Origin: an uncultured Bacteroidales bacterium
GTDB lineage: Bacteria; Bacteroidota; Bacteroidia; Bacteroidales; P3
DNA length: 53,808 nucleotides
Assembly (NCBI GenBank): GCA_905235855.1
Contig: CAJONE010000006.1
Span: 1-53,808, forward strand
Reading direction: 5' to 3'
Numbering within the stretch: position 1 is the first letter of the stretch; each line of letters opens with the position of its first letter. The notes beneath the pieces were generated by a model that had not been told where the DNA came from, ran no database searches, and saw only the letters and a list, made by a program, of their open reading frames with translations. A program made the translations under genes and the position numbers. Positions 47,901 to 53,808 of the stretch are shown here, one piece after another.

Positions 47901-49581
47901 TGGAAGGATAGCCTACAGAGGCATCGACAGACCAGCCAATGGCGATGGCCGTCATGGCGGAAGAAAGCACCTGAACATTGGTTAGGGCTGCACAAGCCAC
48001 TTCGGTAGTGAAAGGAGAAGCCGCGCGCCAAAGGGTGCGCTCCTCGCCACAAACAGTGCGAACCCATGCATAATAGGTAGTTGCCTGGGAAAGGTTGGAA
48101 AACGTGACCGAATTTGATGTTACAGAAACAATAGAGTCGGGATGTTCGACATCGTTTGCGGTGGCGATGGCCACTTCATAGGCCGATGACAGAGCAGCGG
48201 CAGACCATGAAAGGGTAGCGGAATTGGGCGAAATATCGATAATGGAGAGCGACTCAGGACGACGACAGTCGGAGAGTACGGAAATGCTGAGGTTGTCGAG
48301 AAAGAGACCATAAGCCATCCAATAAGTCGGCTCATCGTCGAGCTGCTTAAAAACCAAGCATCCCGACTGAATATTGAGAGTATTCTCGAAAGAGTATTCA
48401 TAGTTGTTATACTCCTCGTCGGGTTGGATGGTGTCGAGATAGATGGCACTTTCGACAGCATCGGGAGATGTAGCAAAGCCCACAGCCATGGAACCGGCGT
48501 AGTATGAATATTCGCTCATAAGGTCGAAAGAGATGAGCAGACTGTTTCCGGCGACATTGACAACAGGGGTAGCGACAACTGCGGACTCTTCGAAGCGCAA
48601 CGCTTTGTTGCTATTGTTGCCGGCATAAGCCTGGACATAGCTTGCGCCCGACACGGAAGACCAGCATGCCGGGAAACTGCTGCTGCCGGCAGTGTAGGAC
48701 TCGAAATTCTCAGCGTACGGGAGAGCGACCGAGGCAGGGCATGAAGTGCGGAAAGCGGAAGTGACCGGAAAACTCACATTGTCGGGGCCGCAAACTGCGC
48801 GAACAGAAACGGAATAGGCGGTGTTGGAAGAGAGTCCGTTGACGGTGCACGACGGAGAAGCCGAAGCGGTCCAATCGCCATCGCCAATCATATATTGCCA
48901 GCTGGTAGCAGAGCCATTTTCGGTCCAGCTGACAGTTGCAGAAGTTTCGGTGACATCGATATTTCCGATAGAGGGCGCGACGCAACTGACGGGGATAATG
49001 AAACCCGTTTTGGGGATGAAATCCTGCCAATCGGCTTCGATGTCGTCGACCGCAGAATAACTATAACCCTGAACAGAGGCGTGTTCGACCTCAATACCGA
49101 TAAAACTGGCATCGACATAATCGCCTTCGGCCGTGTTGAGTATCTCAATAAGGAGATTGCCGCCAGAATAGGCGAAAGGTGCGGAAAACATAATGGTGAG
49201 TTCCGGCTGTGAAGCATCGAGGCGTCCGGTGTAAACAGTGGTGAAAGCGTCGGTATTAATCCATGCCGGTTCGTCGCCGCCGAAGTCGGAAGCGGAGACC
49301 GTGCCGATTTTTACCACAAAAGACGCATCGCCCCAAGAGTCTTCGGCTGGGGAATCAAGATAATAGGTGACACCTTGAATCTCGGAGCCGGCGATTTCAG
49401 TCAGCATATCGGCAGGGTAAATGGTTTGGCAGCGAAGATAGCTATCAGCGTAATAGCCGTAGACGGGGACAAAAGAATTGGTGGACGAACCGTCGGCCAC
49501 CACGAAGGTACCCGTGCCTTGCGCGTTGGAGACCGCCATGCCGAGCATGACAGCCATCAAGAAAAGAACGATTTTTTTCAT
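44977..49581 (-). CDS. Giant T9SS-secreted fibronectin-III/cleaved-adhesin protein
   Basis: 1534 residues from MKKIVLFLMAVML; the frame extends 31 codons further without a signal peptide. It has a signal peptide (about 1-21) and then a beta domain with SYLRCQTIYPADMLTEI, recurring mid-protein as SYTQSIYPSDEVGNIDTI. At least three cleaved-adhesin/choice-of-anchor-J domains follow the pattern LPYxExFE...CW (LPYAENFES, MPFHDGFEE, LPYFEGFED). They alternate with about eight fibronectin-III modules (SATVSW ... TAYSVSVRAVC). The C-terminal type A sorting domain starts SLYPNPATNRTTV and ends GTYFVRIYGDNFSTVRKLVVK. Gingipain-type adhesin regions use the same modules. It is probably exported by T9SS and attached to the surface; no catalytic domain is visible. 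Confidence 0.9.
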   Translation of the reverse strand: MKKIVLFLMAVMLGMAVSNAQGTGTFVVADGSSTNSFVPVYGYYADSYLRCQTIYPADMLTEIAGSEIQGVTYYLDSPAEDSWGDASFVVKIGTVSASDFGGDEPAWINTDAFTTVYTGRLDASQPELTIMFSAPFAYSGGNLLIEILNTAEGDYVDASFIGIEVEHASVQGYSYSAVDDIEADWQDFIPKTGFIIPVSCVAPSIGNIDVTETSATVSWTENGSATSWQYMIGDGDWTASASPSCTVNGLSSNTAYSVSVRAVCGPDNVSFPVTSAFRTSCPASVALPYAENFESYTAGSSSFPACWSSVSGASYVQAYAGNNSNKALRFEESAVVATPVVNVAGNSLLISFDLMSEYSYYAGSMAVGFATSPDAVESAIYLDTIQPDEEYNNYEYSFENTLNIQSGCLVFKQLDDEPTYWMAYGLFLDNLSISVLSDCRRPESLSIIDISPNSATLSWSAAALSSAYEVAIATANDVEHPDSIVSVTSNSVTFSNLSQATTYYAWVRTVCGEERTLWRAASPFTTEVACAALTNVQVLSSAMTAIAIGWSVDASVGYPSTSVIVSYKASDATEYVDSVVTGSNIVLTGLQPGYSYNVRLRNICSDDTADVVSLNVSTVACSEIGNGSASSGSLPTNTNYNYSYTQSIYPSDEVGNIDTIRGISYNFASSGTTTRTVDVYIADIENASLADGFIDISLFTRVVAGYSWNLGNGWCSIPFSQPFVHQQGKDLVIAMDDNTGSYQYYYFTAHSGTSRTSYDDDTNFDPITPPTGNASSYAPDIRFDVTCDPSCPAPIVLVNDVATHEVSLVWTPLGDETSWSVEYKPSADSVWTVFSNNLATPACIVTGLESATSYRFRVAAICGDNPSFATVAAFTDCDAKDMPFHDGFEEYVPDVFPQCWSNISETSNFVDDYASNVSVGTQSLHLQGPALVASPIINFNGDDVYVHFDLMSEDDVSGSMAIGIAASPGDIANALWVDTIVPSDYSFHNYELIVPNPDQLQSGCILFKQISTYSNYYYWLDELYVSVPPTCFRPTNLSVDEVTASSAVISWSHDAQDFQISYRTADGEWQLASSTTPSVTLNGLDASSLYQFEVRAICSENDTSEALSGSFRTLCSVLSADALPYFEGFEDGLGCWSQQQIQGSLEWTTSNYYYNAYEGNSYVSLTSDSYDMETRLISPLFDLSNLENVTLRFVHVQEDYYDDQDALSVEYRLSPSDEWHQLAYYTSSIADWQSETIVLPEVSSTFQIAFHGYAEWGHGIGIDSLSLSADIPEIPVCNVPSNVTVSNLTANTVTVSWIGSAAQYEVQVSGGAQPITQTVSADSYTFQTLSPETDYSVQVRAICDNGLTSDWSVAVSFSTPQPECDVPVNVQTSTTATSVTVSWIGYASEYDVLVSGGDMPIQRTVYTNSCTIDGLAPASTYNVKVRAKCDGQYTDWTDALTFYTADGNAIDDLSAADFSVSLYPNPATNRTTVCVNGLTGSASLNVIDMSGRTLLSTSMVNGTALLNVSHLASGTYFVRIYGDNFSTVRKLVVK

Positions 49582-49685
49582 AGTGCTATAATAAATGATA
49601 TTAGTATACCAAATTTGATGCAAAAGATTTAAATAGACAAAACCCTTCGATTGACATTCCGCTCCAAAAGACAATAATAAAAAGA

Positions 49686-49722
49686 GCAGGGACGGGAAAG
49701 CCGTGCGCTTTCCCGTCCCTGC
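49686..49722 (-). terminator. Terminator after the right-edge adhesin gene
   Basis: A perfect 16-bp stem GCAGGGACGGGAAAGC / GCTTTCCCGTCCCTGC with a 5-nt loop, then TCTTTTT on the minus strand. It separates the two adhesin genes. Confidence 0.92.
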
Positions 49723-49751
49723 ATGAAAAGATATTAGTGTGAGAAGAATTG

Positions 49752-52700
49752 CTATTTCACAACAAGCTTGCGGATAGCGGAGAGATTCTCGCCCTGGACC
49801 CGGACAAAATAGGTGCCGGCGGCGAGGTGCGAGACATCGAGTTTCGCTGAGCCCTCGGTAAGAGCGGCAGAAACAACAGTGCGGCCACTCATATCGATGA
49901 CGTTCAGGGTCGCGCTACCGTTGAAGCCGTCGATGCTGACAGTTGTCTGGTTCGAGGCAGGGTTAGGATAGATGCAGATAGAGCCAGATGCCGCTTCGAC
50001 ATCGGCAATGCCCTGAGTGCCACCTTCGGGGAGAGTAGTGAAACTGACGACATCGCTCCACTCGCTGACACCGCCATTGTCGCACAACGCGCGAACGCGG
50101 ATAGTGTAGGTAGTAGACGGCGTCAAGAACTGCATGGAATAATTGTTCTCGGCAACCTCAACCAAAGTCTGCAAGAAGTCGACTTCGTAGTGACCCGCTG
50201 TGCCGGACCAAGAGGCAGTGAAAGATGTGGCCGTAACATTAGTTATAGTCAGGTTGGCAGGCACATCGCAAGGTTCGGTCTGCTGGCCATCGTCGAGAGT
50301 TGTGAAAGAGACAGCATCGCTCCAGTCGCTGGTGAGACCACCATCGCAAATGGCGCGGACATGGACGGTGTAGCCAGTCGAAGCCGAGAGGCCAGTGATG
50401 GTGTAGGGGCTTGCCGAGGCGGAGGCAGTGATAGGCTGACCAGATGCGAACACCTCAATCTGGTAAGCCGATGCTGAGCCAGTCCAGCTGACAGTAGCGG
50501 TTGTGGCTGTTACATTGACAACAGACACGCCAGAGGGGGCATCGCAAGGTTCAGGCTGCGGGTTTTCATCGAGAGTGGTGAAAGAGACAGGAGCAGACCA
50601 TTCGCTGGTATTGCCACCGTCGCAAAGAGCACGGACCTTGACGGTGTAAGTGGTCGACGGAGCAAGGTTTTGAGCCGTGTAGGGCGACGAAGCAGGCGAA
50701 ACGTTGGTCTCGACAGCGGTGGTAGTGTTGGTGAGGACGAGTTCATAAGCCTGATCATCAACGGACTCACTGCTGCGTGGACCGGTGGCATGCAATTGGC
50801 TTCCGGTCATACTTATAGTCACGCTGCCCGACATGGTGTAGCCACCCATGGAGACAGTGGTGTCGCCATAGCCATTGATGTCGAGCGAAGCGATGCCGAG
50901 AGTGAGGTTGCCGTCGACGGGGAGGGCGGTTGGCTGAACAAAGACAACAGAACCAGTGTAGTCGATAGGCATAGCATCCATAATGCGAACAGTCTCATTA
51001 ATGCTGGCCGGCTCAATAGTTAGGGTGTTGTTGGAGAGAGTTCCAGTGGTAGCGAAATTGAAAGTGACAGGTTCGTCGACACCGTACATATTCATATCGA
51101 ACGAGCCCGTGACATTGACCTGGTCGCCAGTGGCGGGTTCGATAGAGACTGGAACAACAGTGCCCGCAATGGAGACATTTTCATCAACATCCTCGATATC
51201 GTAGCCTACAAACTGGAGCAATGTGTGCATGCCCTGGTCTGGGGTTATGACCATGTGGACAGAGTCGGTTTCGGACATGTTGAGAGCCCAGTTGCCGATG
51301 AAAGACTCGTTTGCCAATCCCGCCTGCCAGGTTACGACGGCAGAGTTGGTGGTGACAGAGGAGACAGCGACATTGACTGGTGTGGCACAAGATTCAGGCT
51401 CCTGACCGCCATTGTCAAGCGTGGTGAAAGTGACGGTAGAGGTCCAGTCGCTGGCAATGTCGTTGTCGCAGATGGCACGGACACGCACCGAGTAGTCGGT
51501 TTCGGCGGAGAGACCCTGAGCGATGTAAGGAGCAGACGCGACAGTGGTGGTCTGGCCGTTGATTTCGAGTTCATATTGAGGTGCATTGCCGGTCCAGCTG
51601 ATAACAGCCGAGGATGCGGTGACGTTTGTGACATCAAGAGCCGTTGGCACGTCGCAAGACGCGGGTTCTTCGCCAAGCGTGGTGAAAGGCACGGCATCGC
51701 TCCAGTCGCTGGTGTTGTTTTCGGCGCAGAGAGTACGGATTTTGACAGTGTAGTCGGTCTCTGCAGTCAAGTTCTCGAAAGAGTAGGGGTTGTCGGACGT
51801 GGTGATGTTTGTTTCGACATCGGTGGCAGTGTTGACAAGAACCAGTTCGTAGGTGGCTTGGTTGGCATCAGCAGCATCTTTTGAGCCAGCAGCAGTGATG
51901 CCATTGCCGGTAATGCTCATCGTGGCGTTGCCCGAAACAAAGCCCATGCTGACCGATCCGGCACCGTCAATGTCGATCGAAGCGATGCCGACAGTGAGCG
52001 TACCATTGTCGGGCAGTGCCGTCGGCTGAGCGAAAGTGAGGGTACCGGTGAAGCTGACTGGCATAATATTGTAGAGAGTGGCAGACTGAGTGAGGTCGGC
52101 GGGCTCAATGTTCAAACCGGAGGCAGTTACGGTTCCAGTAGTGCTGTAGTTGAACGGCAGCGTCACGCCGTCGGTCACCTCCAACGAGAAGGTGCCTGTG
52201 ACATTGACCTGGTCGCCAGTGGCGGCGGTTATGGACATCGTCATCTCGTTGCCCGCCACCGAAGCGTCCTCGTCGGCATCGGGTATATCGTTACCAAAGC
52301 CACTCAAAGCCGAATGGAGGCTCGGGTCGAGAGTAAGGGTACGGTGAATTTGAGCGTTTTCGTCCATATTCAGCGTCCAGTCGCCAATGAAGCCCTCGTC
52401 TGCGGCTGGCAGTTCAACATCTGTCCAACTGACGATGGCTGATGTGGCGGTGATGTCGCTGACCGTCAGACCGGTCGGCACGTCACAAGAAGGCGGCTCC
52501 GGGGTATCGGATGCAGGGCCGATATACAAGTTGTCAATGTAGAGGCCTGGCTTGGGAGTGTATGTGTCTTCTCCTGTTGCAAGTATCGACACCTGATAGT
52601 ACGGGGCATTAGCCGAAGCGGGGAGCGTCAATTCGACGTCGTTCCACTCATCCATAGTCTCGCTGAGCGACCAGCCATCGATGGCCGTCCACTCGCCGTC

Positions 52701-53807
52701 GGCCGCCGTGCGGTAGTAGGCAGTGGCTGTTACATACGTGTCACTGCTGCCGAGAGTACGTTTGTAGGCGAATCTGATCACACCGTCGGTTGTTAGCGAC
52801 GAGCAATCAACGGGCACAACAATGAGGCGCGAACTTTCAGCCCAGAAGTCCTCGAAGAAGACTGCGTTGCCCTCACGACCATCGGCTGTGAAGTTCCACT
52901 TGGAGCGGGTTTCGTTTGTGGCATCCTGTTGCCAGCAGTTGGGCAGACCTGAGGTTATGCCCTCGAAGTCCTCGTTGTAGGGGACAGACGCTATGGCGCA
53001 GTCGGTGTTGAATGTGCCGACAACGGCGTAACTGGTGTCGCCCTCGCCGCAGTAGGCACGAACCTCGACCGTGTAGGTGCTGCTTGGTGCAAGTCCTGTA
53101 ACCGTGTAGGGGTTGTCGGAAGTGAGCTGGTAGTCGCCGTCGTCGACTTTGACAAGCCACTGGTCGGCCGTGCCATTCTCGGTCCACGAAAGTTCAAGGC
53201 TGTTGGCGGTTGGTGTGGCCGCAAGATCCGTGGGTTTCTTGCATGGCAGCGGAATGCTAACCGAGAGATTGTCGAGATAACAGTAGTCATTGCTGCCGTC
53301 GAACTTGAAGGCTATGTATTTAGCGTCGCTGGAAGCGATGGCATCGAAAGTGCTGAGGTCGATTTCGTAAGGTTGCCATGTGGCAGCGTTGTCAGATCCG
53401 TTGATGGTGTAGACACCCTCGAAGGTCGAAGCATCAGACGGGTCGGACATAACGCCAACATGCAGGTTGACCACCGAGTAGTTGGCCAAACGTGCATCAA
53501 AAGCCACAAGGCAGCCATTGGCGTTACGGTCGAGCATCGGCGTGGCGATGATGTTCGAGTTGGAACTCGAAGCATAGAAATAGAGGCCATTGCCGCTGCC
53601 ACCGTTGGCCGCCGAGGTGGCAACATAGGGATAAGAGCCGCTGTAGTTGCTGTACGCCAAAGCGACCGTCCAGCATGAAGGTGCCGCATTGGTGGTCATA
53701 GCATCAAAGTTCTCACTGTATGGGACAGACTGAGCCGCACATGCGGTGCGGAACGAGCCGCTCACGGCGTCGCTGGTGTCGGGGTCGCAGAAAGCGCGAA
53801 CCGTCAC
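49752..53807 (-). CDS. Giant T9SS-secreted fibronectin-III adhesin with nested domains, 5' end outside window
   Basis: 1351 residues are visible; the start lies beyond the right edge. In order: the end of an Fn3, a cleaved-adhesin domain (VPYSENFDAM ... YCYLDNLSVSI, about 25-190), Fn3, a second cleaved-adhesin domain (VPYNEDFEG ... GLYIDNLYIG, about 275-430), and then a chain of Fn3 modules. Two of these (roughly residues 465-648 and 830-1018) are split between the B strand (AIVSW / AVVTW) and the C strand (YELVLVN / YELVLTN) by homologous inserts beginning FIGDWTLNM and FIGNWALNM. The sorting domain starts CIYPNPASNQTTV and ends RKLVVK, closely matching the neighbour's tail. It is a surface adhesin by architecture; ligand unknown. 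Confidence 0.88.
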   Translation of the reverse strand: MTVRAFCDPDTSDAVSGSFRTACAAQSVPYSENFDAMTTNAAPSCWTVALAYSNYSGSYPYVATSAANGGSGNGLYFYASSSNSNIIATPMLDRNANGCLVAFDARLANYSVVNLHVGVMSDPSDASTFEGVYTINGSDNAATWQPYEIDLSTFDAIASSDAKYIAFKFDGSNDYCYLDNLSVSIPLPCKKPTDLAATPTANSLELSWTENGTADQWLVKVDDGDYQLTSDNPYTVTGLAPSSTYTVEVRAYCGEGDTSYAVVGTFNTDCAIASVPYNEDFEGITSGLPNCWQQDATNETRSKWNFTADGREGNAVFFEDFWAESSRLIVVPVDCSSLTTDGVIRFAYKRTLGSSDTYVTATAYYRTAADGEWTAIDGWSLSETMDEWNDVELTLPASANAPYYQVSILATGEDTYTPKPGLYIDNLYIGPASDTPEPPSCDVPTGLTVSDITATSAIVSWTDVELPAADEGFIGDWTLNMDENAQIHRTLTLDPSLHSALSGFGNDIPDADEDASVAGNEMTMSITAATGDQVNVTGTFSLEVTDGVTLPFNYSTTGTVTASGLNIEPADLTQSATLYNIMPVSFTGTLTFAQPTALPDNGTLTVGIASIDIDGAGSVSMGFVSGNATMSITGNGITAAGSKDAADANQATYELVLVNTATDVETNITTSDNPYSFENLTAETDYTVKIRTLCAENNTSDWSDAVPFTTLGEEPASCDVPTALDVTNVTASSAVISWTGNAPQYELEINGQTTTVASAPYIAQGLSAETDYSVRVRAICDNDIASDWTSTVTFTTLDNGGQEPESCATPVNVAVSSVTTNSAVVTWQAGLANESFIGNWALNMSETDSVHMVITPDQGMHTLLQFVGYDIEDVDENVSIAGTVVPVSIEPATGDQVNVTGSFDMNMYGVDEPVTFNFATTGTLSNNTLTIEPASINETVRIMDAMPIDYTGSVVFVQPTALPVDGNLTLGIASLDINGYGDTTVSMGGYTMSGSVTISMTGSQLHATGPRSSESVDDQAYELVLTNTTTAVETNVSPASSPYTAQNLAPSTTYTVKVRALCDGGNTSEWSAPVSFTTLDENPQPEPCDAPSGVSVVNVTATTATVSWTGSASAYQIEVFASGQPITASASASPYTITGLSASTGYTVHVRAICDGGLTSDWSDAVSFTTLDDGQQTEPCDVPANLTITNVTATSFTASWSGTAGHYEVDFLQTLVEVAENNYSMQFLTPSTTYTIRVRALCDNGGVSEWSDVVSFTTLPEGGTQGIADVEAASGSICIYPNPASNQTTVSIDGFNGSATLNVIDMSGRTVVSAALTEGSAKLDVSHLAAGTYFVRVQGENLSAIRKLVVK

Positions 53808-53808
53808 C

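Overview
The window is a chromosomal segment of a Bacteroidales bacterium (phylum Bacteroidota). The evidence is: the conserved gene order tRNA-Thr/Tyr/Gly/Thr, tuf, tRNA-Trp, secE, nusG, rplK-A-J-L, rpoB, rpoC; promoters of the Bacteroidota type (TTTG, 19-21 bp, TAnnTTTG); and surface proteins ending in a type IX secretion (T9SS) type A sorting domain, alongside OmpA-like, BspA-like and C10 (streptopain-like) proteins. T9SS cargo argues against Bacteroides itself and for a Porphyromonas- or Paludibacter-like or uncultured gut or oral lineage; this placement is inference.

Left accessory region (1-4.4 kb, minus strand): a decaying cluster of a C10 protease, two related lipoproteins and a tail-fibre-like secreted protein. 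The two long genes carry three in-frame TAG codons between them. The second lipoprotein has two frameshifts and a 190-195 bp duplication that also preserves the junction of a lost lipoprotein-protease pair. At 4.65-4.96 kb a 44-residue basic mini-protein has its own consensus promoter and a terminator. Then come acpP-fabF-rnc (minus) and purN, a glycosyltransferase and an OmpA-family gene (plus).

Middle accessory region (10.4-18.2 kb): two OmpA-family paralogues in the same orientation, the second frameshifted and internally deleted, bracket a minus-strand operon of a predicted modification-dependent (type IV) Mrr-like nuclease and a BspA-like leucine-rich-repeat surface protein. A prophage remnant follows: a truncated tape-measure gene, a pentapeptide-repeat gene on the opposite strand, and a lipoprotein with a C-terminal membrane segment that looks like a unimolecular spanin.

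Housekeeping core (18.2-44.9 kb, minus strand): rpoC, rpoB, the L7/L12, L10, L1 and L11 genes, nusG, secE, tuf and tRNAs from one strong promoter; then an operon outer-membrane protein, rel, mazG, yigZ, uvrD/pcrA, dtd; then recA; tsf and rpsB; rpsI and rplM; and prmC. Strong hairpins lie between rplL and rpoB and between rpsB and tsf, and the untranslated leaders of rplM-rpsI and rpsB are highly structured.

Right region (45-53.8 kb, minus strand): two tandem giant fibronectin-III / cleaved-adhesin proteins with T9SS tails. The second runs off the right edge and contains two copies of an approximately 185-residue domain that appear to be inserted inside fibronectin-III folds. That nesting, the lipoprotein-protease module and the rplM leader are the observations I would follow first.
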